DNA from: Gymnothorax reevesii
Taxonomy: Eukaryota; Chordata; Actinopteri; Anguilliformes; Muraenidae
DNA length: 64,000 nt
NCBI GenBank assembly: GCA_029721435.1
Contig: CM056576.1
Span: forward strand, 114,184,666 to 114,248,665
Reading direction: 5' to 3'
In this document: one piece after another, positions 48,237 through 60,603 of the stretch
Layout of the letters: each line of letters starts with the position of its first letter
How positions within the stretch are numbered: position 1 is the first letter of the stretch
Program-made: the position numbers and the translations under genes
The notes under the pieces: generated by a model
Told to the model about the DNA's origin: nothing
Database searches by the model: none
What the model saw: the letters and a program-made list of their open reading frames with translations, nothing else

Positions 48237-48911
48237 GTGAGTGATTTTAAAATTGATAATTACTCCTTCCTCAGGTTGGTATTTCATCAGCACATTTTTG
48301 ACCAAGCAATTAGTCACAATATTGATGCCTCTCAACATTCTGGGAGAGGCATCAGATAAAGGATAGCAGCAACAAACTATTTGGTTTGCGCTTAAAGCAA
48401 GCTGTCAAAGAGTACAATAGCGCACATGTGTAAGCATTACATTTAGGTAGATAGAACATTCTTGCCACGTGAGGGTTAAAGAAAGGAGATGGACTACGAT
48501 TACTATTTTTCACATTCTTTTGATCGACAACCCTGCAGAGGAGACTTTCAGAAATAAATCACCGGTCATCAATCATAAAGCGCAGAAGTTTTTTAACCCT
48601 TTAACGTCAATTTGAAAATTTCAAGTTGGGTGCCGATGAAAAAATGGATTTTCCAGAAAAATTCCCAACAGAATTTTTTTTATTTTTGCATTTTCTTTAT
48701 CTGCTCTCTAAGACCTACAAAATGACACAGTTCTTGCTTCAGTATCTTTTTTTCAGACGTTCAAGCGCTTTAAACCCGGTGTGTCAAACGTAGATAGAGC
48801 TGGCTCAGATTTTATGGTGCTTACAGCCTTCTGAGAGCATTAAGTTGGCTCAGTAGTTACAGGAGAGTTGTTTTCTGGCTCTAACTAAACCCCATGTTCT
48901 TCCTGTCCTAG

Positions 48912-49145
48912 GTACTTCCCATTTGGAATTGTGTTTCTAGTGGCTGGGAAGATCTTGGAGATGGACGACCCCTCATCCATGGGGAAAAAGCTGGGATTCT
49001 ATGCTGTCACTGTGGTGCTGGGCTTAGTGCTGCATGGCCTCTTCATCCTGCCTGCCATGTACTTCTTCATTACCAAGAAGAGCCCCATCGTTTACATCCG
49101 TGGGATTCTGCAAGCCCTACTCATCTCACTGGCCACCTCCTCCAG
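48912..49145 (+). CDS. slc1a7: slc1a7 exon: TM5 end, TM6, HP1 first half
   Basis: The exon begins after ...TCCTGTCCTAG with the last base of Trp, then YFPFGIVFLVAGKILEMDDP (TM5 and its loop), KKLGFYAVTVVLGLVLHGLF (TM6), YFFITKKSPIVYIRGILQAL and LISLATSS, ending TCC TCC AG|GTACAG. The last codons are the start of the serine-rich tip of re-entrant hairpin HP1 (SSSS), which lines the substrate site and is completed by the next exon. The IRGILQALLISLATSS version is EAAT5-like; EAAT2 has GGLLQALITALGTSS. It is open in one frame throughout, and exon length and phase (234 nt, phase 1 to phase 2) fit the family structure. Confidence 0.96.
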
Positions 49146-49440
49146 GTACAGGTCCCACCCTCTTTTTTCCCTTAGCTGACAAAGCTGAATCATATTGGTT
49201 ATAAGGCAAAGGAAGCAGAGGTTAATTTTGGACATGATCTGTTTAAAAGAAAAGAAAAGAAAAACAGCAGCACTTATCAATATTGCTTATCAAAGCCATT
49301 TTATTGTAGATGTACTTGCAAACCACATTTAAATTTGGGATGAAATTTTAATTTGCATACGTGCACATGGACATACCATGCTCGTGCAGTCTTTTGAGTA
49401 GATCATGATTGTCTCTCCAACTTAATAAAACCAATTCCCA

Positions 49441-50206
49441 TACCGGGCCGCTGGCCAGTCGTTCCTCAGTTGGGATTGAACCCCTAGGTATCCACCGCGA
49501 CGGGTCTAGAAAAAACGTACGTTAAGAGTAACGGAGACCATGCAAGCTTATCAAGAATAACGATCATTTATTCACCAGGTAGGCCAGAGCTTAAATCAAA
49601 CAAATCAACGGTAAGCCAATTACAAGTTACACATAATTTAGAAAGAGTGAATAAAGTCATACCTGGAGGAAAAGCTACACACGCACTAACATGCGCGGGG
49701 ACAGACCGGATACGATTCTCTCGGACTATATAGATTGGGTACTATACACACACTTACGTGCGCGGGGAGGGATCAAATACGATTCTCCCCGAATAGAGTG
49801 ATTTTCTTTCCTTTAAGCCAAACCACATCTTTGATCCAGGCAGCATAGCCATAAACACCCTGGAAGAGGGTCAAATCATGTTTTTGGGTTTCCACCATTT
49901 GGAGGATGTAATAAAGCGATTTAGCTGAGAGAGGAGAATGGGACGATTACACGAGAGGATTCTCATCAATTTTCAGGAGTTTCCAAAAGAGAATGAACGA
50001 TAATTTCAATGGGAATGAAACATACTCCATTCAACTCCTTGGATTCCCCTGAGAATAACAAGACCAAACGTGATTTGAATATGTGCTAGTATGATGCAGT
50101 TGTCATGAAAAAGTCATAAGATGAATTAATATATGAGTAAATTGAGTTATACGTACAGAAGCGGTTTCTTAGCAGAATATTGAACCTATAAGAATATTAT
50201 GAAGTT
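49441..50206. repeat. Unassigned repeat-like block with a tandem duplication
   Basis: Contains a twofold repeat at about 49677-49800: ACACACGCACTAACATGCGCGGGG..ATACGATTCTC, then ACACACACTTACGTGCGCGGGG..ATACGATTCTC. An AATAAATGATCG on the minus strand could be a retroelement polyadenylation signal. Possibly an LTR, not established. Confidence 0.4.
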
Positions 50207-50891
50207 CCCAGTGTTGTGATTTACGAAATGAACCAAGAGCGACAACCAGTAGAATGCAAAAAGGAGGCTTTATTTCTGAAGGGGGAAACCCCCCAACAGA
50301 GCTGGCAACGGTACAAAGTCCACAATCCAAAAACAGTATCCAATGGGCGTAATCCAGAATCGTAACCAGGGCACCAATAACAAAGTTTGTGGTCAGACAA
50401 AAAGGGTTCGGTACACAGGCGTAGGTTTGGAGGAGAAACAAACTCATAAGCCAAAGACAGTCCGAATCCAAAACCAGGCCAGTAATCACAAAATCAAGGT
50501 CGGGCAGAAAAAGGTCAAAACTCACAGATGCAACAATATCCAAAAAGGGCAAACCAAAATCAATAGTCGAGCAATCCAGTCAGAAAGATAAACACTGAGC
50601 AATCAAGGCGAGAAACGTGGCACGAGAAAACTAGGGAGAACGATCTGACAAGAGTGAGAACCAAACAGACATCTTATATACACATCCAGGGTAAACACAT
50701 GACCAGGGAGAACAGGTGCAATCAATGGTGACAATGATTAGGGAGAGACACATGAGGGATAAACTAATTACATGAATTTGGCTGTAGCCAAAACGCAGAC
50801 AGGGATCACAAGACAAACCTAAGTACAAAACAACAGCTCCGGTTAAGGAGTGCTAAAGTGCCAAGATAAAAGAAAAGGAAAGCACAAAGTA

Positions 50892-52415
50892 TACTCAGCA
50901 ACAAAAGTTTCTGTGACACCATTTATGTGTATGTTATAAATGACACGCAAAGATCTCAATGCAATCAATATGTTTATTTAACAGGAGAAACACTGACTTT
51001 TCAGTGCCAACGTCACTCAAAACGAAAAATGTCATTTTCATGCGTCATGAAGCACTTGTCTGACGTCTAACCAATTGTGACCTTCACACTTCAATACCGG
51101 GTGTGACTTCCTCGTGCCATGATGCAAGCAACGCATCTCCGGCGCATGGACCGAATCAGATGTGCCAGAAATTGCTGTGGGATGTCATTCCAAATCTGAC
51201 GTAGACGTTGTCGCAATTCCAGGAGTGTAGCTGGCGGGTTATCCAACCGCCGCAAACGTCGATCCATCTCGTCCCAAAGATGCTCGATTGGGGACATGTC
51301 TGGGGATCTGGCTGGCCATGGCAGGACATTGACATGTTGTTGCATCAGATACTGCTGTACAATCCTTGCAACGTGTGGTCTGGCGTTATCATGTTGCAGC
51401 GTTATTCCAGGACCATGTTGCATCAAAAACGGTACCACCAATGGCCGTAGCACTTCATCGCGATATCTTTGACCTGTCAGATTTCCATCAATAACAAGCA
51501 AATCTGTTCTGTTTCTAGCCGTGATCCCTCCCCAAATCATGACACTACCACCTCCAAAACGATCAAATTCCTGAACACAGTTGTTGGCATAACGTTCTCC
51601 ACGTCGACGGTATACACGTAAACGACCATCACATCGGTTAAGCATGAATCTTGATTCATCAGTGAAGAGTACAAGATCCCACTGACGTTGGATCCACCAT
51701 CGATGTTGTTGTGCCCACTGTAGACGCAGTCGTCGGTGTTGTACTGTGAGTATTGGACGTCTTGCTGGCCGACGTGGGACAATGCCAAAATGACGGAGAC
51801 GGCGACGGATTGTCTGTGCAGACAGTCGCCTCAAACCAGGTATCGTTCTTGCAGTTATGGTTGCAGGTTGGAATCGATTTCGGAGATGGGTTGTTCGAAT
51901 CCAGTTGTCCTGTCTGGGAGTGGTTACTCGTGGACGGCCGCTGCGAGGACGGTCTCTGACATGTCTTGTCTGCTGATGACGCTGCCATAAGTTCCAAATG
52001 GTGTTTCGGTGGACATTCAGGCGATGAGCAACTTCCCTCTGCGAGGTTCCGGATTCAATCATCCCAATGGCCCTCCACCGATCATTTTCAGACATTTAGA
52101 GGGACATTTTCTTGGCATTTAGAGGGTAGAGTTCCTGATCCGAAATGGCTGTGTTTTCGATAAGTGATGCTTCCGTCGTTCATCAGGCACAATGTGAACA
52201 TTCCAAAAATTCTCCTCTTTTATTGCCATCCACAAGCCTGATTTACGCACATTTTCACGTGCAAAGTCATTTTCTCGCATTTTCATGATTTCCATTTCAA
52301 TGTTGTGTTTACGTGTACTGTTTCAGTCTGATATCACCATGTATGACAATTTCATAATTGCGTTATGAAAAATAATTAACAATATTGGTGTCACAGAAAC
52401 TTTTGTTGCTGAGTA
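50892..52415 (-). mobile_element. Complete Tc1 transposon, 1524 bp
   Basis: The terminal inverted repeats are perfect over about 30 bp, starting TACTCAGCAACAAAAGTTTC and continuing TGTGACACCA. They are flanked by TA on both sides (50890-50891 and 52416-52417), the Tc1/mariner target duplication. The element carries a single uninterrupted transposase gene on the minus strand. It sits inside the LTR at 50212-52976, so it arrived later. Perfect ends plus an open gene suggest recent transposition. Confidence 0.95.
51091..52095 (-). CDS. Tc1 transposase, intact, 334 aa (DD34E)
   Basis: Cut-and-paste transposase acting in the nucleus on its own terminal repeats. The N-terminal paired-like HTH reads DRWRAIGMIESGTSQREVAH (residues about 5-24). 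Next comes an RDRPRSGRPRVT linker resembling a GRPR AT-hook (about 49-60) and a second HTH. The catalytic domain shows Asp 1 in VLFTDESRF, GGGSVMIWGGI, Asp 2 in LQHDNARPHVAR and Glu in SPDMSPIEHLWDEMD. There are 34 residues between Asp 2 and Glu, the Tc1 spacing. Length matches the about 340 aa family norm. The start is the ATG at 52095, about 320 bp inside the element end. No stops or frameshifts. It is probably not expressed as part of slc1a7, because it is antisense in the intron. Confidence 0.95.
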   Translation of the reverse strand: MSENDRWRAIGMIESGTSQREVAHRLNVHRNTIWNLWQRHQQTRHVRDRPRSGRPRVTTPRQDNWIRTTHLRNRFQPATITARTIPGLRRLSAQTIRRRLRHFGIVPRRPARRPILTVQHRRLRLQWAQQHRWWIQRQWDLVLFTDESRFMLNRCDGRLRVYRRRGERYANNCVQEFDRFGGGSVMIWGGITARNRTDLLVIDGNLTGQRYRDEVLRPLVVPFLMQHGPGITLQHDNARPHVARIVQQYLMQQHVNVLPWPARSPDMSPIEHLWDEMDRRLRRLDNPPATLLELRQRLRQIWNDIPQQFLAHLIRSMRRRCVACIMARGSHTRY

Positions 52416-52981
52416 TATAAGTGGAAATCCACAGAAATTTGCAGCAGAGATAATTAGGGATAGGCAAGGAGGCGGAGACTAGAATGGGCGACAGCTGAGA
52501 GATCATTAGTCAATTAGTAAGTGCAGCTATACAATCCCAAGTGCTTGTTAGTAAGTTAGTCCAAATATACAAGGTTTGTGTGGATTAGTATTGAGCAAAA
52601 ACAATAAACTGTTAGTATGTGTTAGTAAGACAGAAAAAGAGAGAGGAAGGAAGAACACGAGATAATGAAAGAAGATTGAAACCCAGAAACCAATAAATCA
52701 CCCGAATGAGTGTCACACAAGACAAGGGACCGTGAGCAAAGATACACACCTGACAAGACAGGGGAGACAAAGTGCAAAGCATGAAAATGAAAACATGGCT
52801 TGGAAACTAAATGATCTAAACATGAAAAATAATAAACAGGAAATCTAAATTACCAAAACACATAACACAATCCTAAGAATAGTCAGACAGAGCAGTGGTC
52901 ACTAAACACAGAAATACTAAACATGGCTAGGCCAGGCACAGAACTTAACATGACAGCAGAATCCAGAATCCCAACACCCAG

Positions 52982-53870
52982 AGGTTTAGATTATTTTAAA
53001 CAGATTAATATAATTGGACTTAAGATTGAGGACAGTAGTACAGGGCATTACGTCACTAGGGCGTTGCAACTACCCCCTCGTACAGAGTAACAGACAGACC
53101 ATTGACACCTTCCACCACTTTGATCCTTCGAACCTCCCTTCCCAGGGCGCAGTTCCAGGCTAGATCCCTTCCCACAGAGATCTTCGCCCAGGCTCCCCAG
53201 GTTGAGACCTCTGCCTTCTGCTTCCCGGTGTCTTCTTTTCAAAGCTCATCGATCACAGAAGCACCACTCGCCTAATGACTGATTCGCTTTTGGGTTGTGG
53301 TGGCCTGACTGTACATTGAGCCGAGCGCGACGGCCAACTTCAGGGTCTTACTGCCATCTGCGACCCCACCGGCCGGTGACTCAGTCGATAGCGATCCCCG
53401 AATCCCGTAGTGGTTACCAGCCACCCAGGTGGGAACCGATGGTCTGATCCCTACCCCACTTCGCTATGGGTATAGAAACTTTCACCGTTTTTACCAGCCT
53501 TGCCTGTTCACAGAGGTCGTACTTCGCGTCCCTGTACTTAGGTGTGGGCTGTCACCCACGTACCACGTGATGCCCACACACTTACTTGCGACAACACGCC
53601 GATTAGACGATACCACGGCAGTATGTCAATTCATACTTCACTGGACACGACGGCCTTCAGTTTACTCCCCTGCACTTTATCGCCTTTTAACGTGCCCTCG
53701 GAGCTTTGCAGCCCCACCCCCGCCTGTTCTGCACAAGCTTCGGGGGGCCTAATCCCTTACCCTATGCAGGCTGAGCGAGCAGCCTGGGGGGAAGTCCACA
53801 AAAGTTTTATTGCCATTTCAGCCATTTGTCACTTACATTTCCAGATTCTACATAGTATTATTCTACCTTA
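52982..53870. other. G+C-rich block of unknown origin
   Basis: About 0.8 kb of markedly higher G+C and CpG content than its surroundings (for example ACCCCACCGGCCGGTGACTC, ACCACGTGATGCCC). A minus-strand AATAAAAC near 53803 could be a poly(A) signal. It lies directly beside the LTR and may be the other half of the block at 49441. The frames of 107-109 codons have no recognisable domain. Confidence 0.4.
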
Positions 53871-53963
53871 ATAAATCTCTTATCTCTTTTTATATCAAAA
53901 TCATTGGTGTCAAAATTATATTTTGTGCAAACACTTATGATAAAGATGATCTCTGAAAGTTCT

Positions 53964-55098
53964 AAATACAACCCCAATTCCGAAACAGTTGGGACAAAAT
54001 GGAAATTGTGAATAAAATCAGAACGCAATGACTTTCAAATCACACCAGCCAGTATTTTATTCACAGTAGCACACAGATTACATTGCAAATGTCAAAACTC
54101 TGAAATTTTACAATTTTATCCACAAAATGAGCTCATTTCCAATTTGATGGCTGGTCCAGGTCTCAAAACCAGATTTTTATTTAAAACGTCCCGGTATTTC
54201 AAAGCATTCATGACGCGGTGCACCCTAACAAGGTTCCCAGGGCCTCTGGAAGAGAAACAGGCCCACAGCATCACCGATCCTCCCCCATACTTCACAGTGG
54301 GCATGAGGTGCTTTTCTGCATACTCATCTTTTGTGTTCCGCCAGACCCACTAAGAGTGTTTCTTGCCAAAAAGCTCTATCTTGGTCTCAGCTGACCAAAG
54401 CACACGGTCCCAGTTGAAGTCCTAGTACTGCTCAGCGAACTCTAGATGTTTGCATTTATGATTGTGAGTGAGAAAAGGTTTTTTTCTGTGCATGCCTCCC
54501 AAACAGCTTGTTGGCATGTAGATAGCACCTGATGGTTGTTTTGGAGACTTTGTGACCCCAAGATGCTACCATTTGTTGCAATTCTTTAACAGTGAGCTTT
54601 GGAGAACTTCTTATTTCTTTTACCATCCTCCTCACTGTGTGTGGTGGCAAAATAACCTTGCGCCCTTGTCCAGGCTTATTTACCACTGCTCCAGTTGTTT
54701 TAAACTTCTTAATGATTCCTCTGACAGTAGATATGGGCAGGTGCAGGAGAGTGGCTATTTTATTGTAGCCATTGCCTGACTTGTGAAGGTCGACACACAT
54801 CTGCCGTACTTGAATGGCGTGTTCCCATGTTGAAGAGTGGATAAGAGAAATGGCCTCTGTGTCACGTCATATTTATACCCCAGGGAAACGGGAAGCGATG
54901 AATTACAAATCAAATGTTCCTAGATACTCTGATCAACTTTGTAACCAACTGTAGAAATGACAGAAATGCTTCAATTACATTGAACTCCTAGGTATTGTTA
55001 GGGGTGCCAATAATTGTGGAACAGGTGAATTTATGAAAAATAAAAAAGGGGTGAAAAAATATGAAAAAGGGTTGCCGATACTTATGGAGGGCACTGTG
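53964..55098 (-). pseudogene. Composite: Tc1 transposase relic fused to another repeat end
   Basis: Minus strand: the HTH region CVDLHKSGNGYNKIATLLHL, then STVRGIIKKFKTTGAVVNKP (54456-54800), and after a frameshift TVKYGGGSVMLWACFSSRGP, GNLVRVHRVMNALKYRDVL (54116-54304). The Tc1 5' terminus is CAGTGCCCTCCATAAG (complement of 55081-55098). The C-terminal catalytic part is replaced at about 54130 by a different fish repeat ending ACAACCCCAATTCCGAAACAG (from 53968). Confidence 0.75.
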
Positions 55099-55481
55099 GC
55101 CCACTGTGTATACCAACTGATTTTGTTTATATATTTTTTAACTTAATTTTTACCAAAGGGGCCATTTTTCGGAGTTGGAGTCACAAATAAAGAATATTCA
55201 TGCCTATTACTTTATTATATTTTCATCACAGTTATGACAAATTAAAAAGCTTGTAGCATTCTCAATTTTATAAAAATAAATGTGGTTAGAGGGACAGTTA
55301 TTATTAGATTATCAAAGACAGAATGGTCATGTCCTACAATGAAAACAGAGTGTAACGTTCATCAAGGACATATGAAATAAAGCAACATTCACCCACATTT
55401 CATGTTTGAGAATTCACATTTGTGCAATATAAAAATAGAGATTGAATGGGTCAGGGTTGTCATGGCGATCGTGACCATTAA

Positions 55482-55700
<219 letters not shown>

Positions 55701-57596
55701 TGAACTGTACAGCTAAATCTGTTTCTTTCCTTGCCATTGTTGCTCCTTGTGGCAATTAGACAAGGGATCTCCGTAAGCTCTGATGTAATAACAATTTCCA
55801 AAGTGTGCTGTATGGTTTCATGTCATCTTTATTTGATGTAATTGAATCAGCTGAAAAAAATCATAGCCACGAGGGATGCTTTTAGGAAGAAGAAAAGGTG
55901 TCAAAAATCTGAATCATTTTTCTTTTGTCATTACTGTTGATTTTTTTTTTTTACCTTTTCCCCTGGTTTAATTGTGTCAAGGTTCATCTGCTTGCAGCAC
56001 GCCACCTGCTACATTTTCTGTTGTTTTACTATGTACTGTGCAGTTAGCAATTTAACAGTAATTGAATCATTGGGTGCTTTTTGCAGAAGTTACTTTACAA
56101 CTAATTAAAGTAAAGTAACCACTAAAAAAGAAAATAAGTAATTTTCATATGATACACAAAGGAAAAAAAACAAAAGGGCAATTACAACCCCTCAATGCTC
56201 TTTCAACAAAAGTAGCCCTTCTTCCAGACCCGCACGTGCTCTGCAGTAACACACAACTTCAGAACGAATACTGTCCGCCTTTACGGAGCCCCTGGTGTAC
56301 TGTGTGCTTGAGTGAATGGCACTCATGTTATTGATTTCTTGAGAGGCCTGGAAGGTATACAGAGTAGGATTGGTCCAGTGTTGTTTGTGACCACAACATT
56401 CAGAGTTGTACTCTCCTCTGACTCGACCACTCCAGAGGCACACACCACATGTCCGTAATTTGAGACGTATACTTAGAGCCATTAAAAATGCAAAGTGGTT
56501 TTTATCGTCTAATTTGAAAACTGATAGTTTTTCCTTTTGCTGATTGACATGATGACCTTCAGGTTTGGTAAGCACTGCAAAATGTCAAGTATCTGGGTTC
56601 GAATCCTTTATTGGTTTAACACCTCATTATGATTATCTAAATGCAGCACAGTTCCCTGGATAATGGTCTTGAATCACATTGGGAGAAATCCTCTTGCATG
56701 TGAAAAGTTGAAGATCAGGGCCATTAAAAAAACACATTAAGTTACATCATTCCCACTTCAAATGCCACAAACAAATTAATCTCAGAGGAATCAAACATTT
56801 TGAATGTTGATTGATGGCCAGTCTCAAAGAAAAGATTCTGGATGCATTAATGTCCATTAAATGACTGTATGCAGACTGCAGGGATAACACAGAATGACCA
56901 GATGTGTCACCTGTCCTCCCCGACAAAGTGCATCATCTGTGACGCCACAAAAACATATTGCATAAAATGTCTTCTGCAATGTCAGATAATACATAAGAAC
57001 TGCTGAATTGACTGCCAATGTAACGACAACAGTGAGGGCAACCAAAGTTTTTCCCGAGACAGTGTTTTGCAACTACGAAAGAAACCATTTACTACTACTT
57101 AAAATAGTATATTTTATTATGCATTTTTAATGCCTCTCAGTATACTTCAAGCGAGATACACAGTATAATCCCGTCCAATATATAGTTTGCGCATGCATAA
57201 TTTCAGCTAGGTAGCTCAAAATTTCTCCGTATTTTGGTTCAAGGATAAAGCTATATATGACAACATTGTTATAACCGTTCTGAAGTGCGATTAAAAAAAA
57301 AATGCACTGCCAACATTGATGTTGGCTAATGTCAGTTGGCCGATATAAGTAACCTGCTCATTACAGACACTGAGTCCTGAGCCTTCCACGATCTACTGAC
57401 TAACTACCTTGGTTTGCGATTGTCTCGACCGGTGTGTATTAGGCAGCAAATGAATCGATGATCAAACGTAGCACCACATGCCTCAAGGGTAATTTTGTGA
57501 AAACGTTAAGTTATTTGCATTGGATGCTAAAAGGACTTGGTGTGTGAGAACACTGCTTGGATGTGAAGTCGCGCAGCTAGCAAGCTTGTGTGGCAG

Positions 57597-57690
57597 GCAA
57601 AGGAGCCCAGGCAGGGGTTTGAACCCTAAACTCCTGGGTAAGAGTCACACGCGCTGACCACATCGCCAAAGAGCTAGGCTCGTTGACAAG
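57597..57690 (-). repeat. tRNA-like pol III element (SINE head or tRNA pseudogene)
   Basis: On the minus strand a box A-like TGGCGATGTGGTCAGCG (complement of 57652-57668) is followed by GTGTGACTCTTACCCAGGAG and a box B-like GGGTTCAAACCCC (complement of 57614-57626). Spacing fits an internal pol III promoter. The acceptor stem does not pair convincingly, so it is not called a functional tRNA. Confidence 0.55.
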
Positions 57691-58765
57691 GTAGCCAGGG
57701 TGTGCACTTATTAGGAGGCATTTCTAGTGACAGGACCTATCAACTGTCACACTTGCTCCAATTTTTTGATTATAACTTTTTCGTTTTCAGGGAGAACCAG
57801 ATACTTTAGCAAGCTAATTAAGCTAACTGCCGGCACCTATCCAACAGAAAACTGTCAGTTTAATACCCATCATCTCCTTTAGCATTCATCAGCCAGTGAA
57901 AGCTAACCCCAAATTTACTCTCATTTTGTAACGGGCATTTTCTGCATTATATTTTGCCGCCCTATTTGTTCGTTTTTTCTGAGCTGTTTTCTGAGCTGTG
58001 TCCATCATTTTTGTAACTTCCTTTTGGGCTCTTGGGTCACCAGCATGCTGTTATTACTTGAAGGCCACACACTCACTGCCCACACACTTACTGCACAGCG
58101 GCTTACTCCCAGAAATGTCCCCTCCAAAGTAAAAATACAGGCAGATGGTAGGGTCTCTGGAAATACAGACAACCCCTCACACTGTAAGTGGGCCATAACT
58201 TATAAGTGATGATGGAGTTGAATTATTTTTGTTATTTATTTATTTATGTAACTCATTATGCTATGGCACGGTACGGCGTGTAGTATGCCATTACTTTGAT
58301 GGACATAAACAAAGATTTTATTAAAGGTGCTATGCTTTCTTTGTATGGATAATTAGATTTCTGTTGATTATGTGTGAATGGAGGCATTTCCTAAATTTTA
58401 GGAGTAATTTTTATGCTGAGGTATCGCATCAGATTTTATTGCAGAATTCCACGGCATGTGATGTTTGTGCACGCCCCCCAAGTGCCTCGCCTGCCTTTCA
58501 TCACTCCTCTATAGTAACTTAAAATTGAATTCAATGACGTCAACAAGCAGACAGATACTGGTAACAGTAACAGTGAAAAAGCAATGGTGTGCTGTAATGA
58601 TATGGCTTGGTAAGCTGCTATGATCCATAAAGTAGGTAGACTATGTTCTAGGATAATTTGAAAAATGCCTGTTCTTTAGAACCCGTTACATAACTTTGCA
58701 CATATTGTGTTCACTTTCAGTGTGATAGCACTAATCCCTCTGTTCACGTGTCTGTTTTAAATCCA

Positions 58766-58840
58766 GCCAATCAATCAATTGATATTTATGTAGCACAGTT
58801 CGTGCAAAAAATGTCTCTCATAGAGCTTAACATAAAGTCA
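58766..58840 (+). repeat. Short interspersed fish repeat
   Basis: CAATCAATCAATTGATATTT, TGTAGCACAGTT and AGAGCTTAACATAAA resemble the TTATATAGCGC...AAGTGCTTTACATAAA fish repeat end. Confidence 0.4.
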
Positions 58841-60603
58841 CAGAGCTGAGCATAAACAGGGAAGAAGCCATGTGTGGCAATCAGCAATAAAAACTCCCAA
58901 TTGAGACTCATTCTGTATACATGTGTGCATGTCCAAAGAGTGCTCCCAAAACCTGATTAATGCCGGCATATCCCACATCTTAATCAGGAACTTCTAAATT
59001 CAGAGTAAAGCAAAATATTCAAAGAAAATACTCTGCTCACATTCCCTATATAAAATTCAGAATATTGTCATTTTTAGAATAATGGCGGAAAATTAGTGTG
59101 CATATAGGCATATCATGCAATGGTAACGACTCCCGAGAATCAATTACTTCAACATCATTGGCCTATATTTTGGTAGATAACTCTTAAGCTCTATAAATCC
59201 AATTCCAACAAAAAAAAATAAAGGAAAAAAAACATAGTTTTGCTGCTATGTGTTGTTACTGTATATACTGTCTTCATCCTGTTTGTTGTCCTGGCAACAA
59301 ATAACAATTGAAAATGTTGGTTATAGTCAGACGACACACTGAAACAGTATTTTATTGAAGCATATTGACAATTGACTCACTGCAGCAAACACGAATATCA
59401 GTGGACGTGTCGCCTTCTTATAGGCTTTTATTGCGCACATATTGGTTTGAGACTATCAAGTCAAAAATGTGTTAAACTGGTACTTTCTCCACAATCTCAA
59501 GTTTAAATGGCAGCTCTAATATCTGCAAACCGCTTAATGTGTCCTTGCTTTCTGTTTTAAATGCCCTCAGGCTTCGGCTGAGTTTCTAGCACAAACGGGT
59601 TGAAGGCACCAACGCTTCACAAGGCTCTGTTCACCCTTCTATAAGAGAAACAGGCAGGGTCTAGAACAGAAAAATAGGCTGGTTAGAAGGAAGGCTGATA
59701 GGAACAAACTGTGATGAATTGGCAAATATTCTAAAGAACAAGGAGAATAAAAATGTGCAATGCACATCCACACAGCAAAAAGTGATTTTCAAGAAAGTTA
59801 AATTTACTTATTTTAAGACTTAAAACACTTATTTCTATCACCATTTTATTAGTAAGACAAGAAAGTTTTCCTTGATTTGAGGTTATTTTGACTACCTTGC
59901 CAATGGGGTAAGCAAATTTCTCTTGACAAATTTCTACGAAATTGTCACTGCGTCTTGATGAATATGTGACACCTCCCCCTACTACGCCGCCACACCCATC
60001 TTGGCGCACCTTTGTCAACTGAAGTCTACGCACCTCATGAAATTACCACTATGTGGGCTGCGCTGTGCGAAATTACCACTGCGCGGGCTGCGCCACGCAA
60101 CGCCACCTGCGCTGCGCCAGGAAATTAGAGCCCAACATGTTAATTATAAAAGCTTGCCTGCGGTTTGATTGTGAGACTCAGAAAAGGGTGAAATGTTCAT
60201 TTCAAAGCCACGCCAGCTTTCCTAAATGATCGATATTTGATTCTTCATAACTAGTAACCTTTTGCAGCCCTGCCGACTTTACTCTCTTCTGTTCGGTAAT
60301 TTAATTTCCAGTTTGACAAAAAGCCGGTTCAAGCAAATAAGGTCATCATTAGAGGGTAGCTTGCTGAGGAAAATGAACTGGGAACAAAATGTTCAGACAG
60401 CCTCCTCCACCACTTGCTATACTTCCCATTAAGTTTTAAAAATCAAAGTAAAATCTTCTAATCTTGCAGCAAAAAAAAGATACTCAGCCTGCTCATGTTT
60501 ACTGCTACTGGTCGGCTCTGAACTGAGTTGCATGCTGAAATGGATGTTTGTTTATAAAATAGCCGGCTGCCTGACATCCATTATTCTTTTATGAATTAGG
60601 TGA

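Larger units (their letters stand above)
50212..52976 (-). mobile_element. Solo LTR (same family as 6701) split by a Tc1 insertion
   Basis: Same family as the LTR at 6701-7672. Shared segments include GCAACGGTACAAAGTCCACA, GGGCGTAATCC, GGTACACAGGC and CATCTGACAAG-type sequence in the same order. It is flanked by a perfect 5-bp duplication CCCAG (50207-50211 and 52977-52981). AATAAAG on the minus strand lies at the complement of 50268-50274. The Tc1 at 50892-52415 accounts for 1.5 kb of its length. No gag or pol. Confidence 0.85.

Noticed and set aside
50169..50552. 127-codon minus-strand hydrophobic frame
   Set aside because: Lies across the end of the solo LTR; the apparent membrane segments are LTR sequence.
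56192..56575. 127-codon minus-strand frame
   Set aside because: No motif support, no flanking splice signals, no repeat homology; chance.
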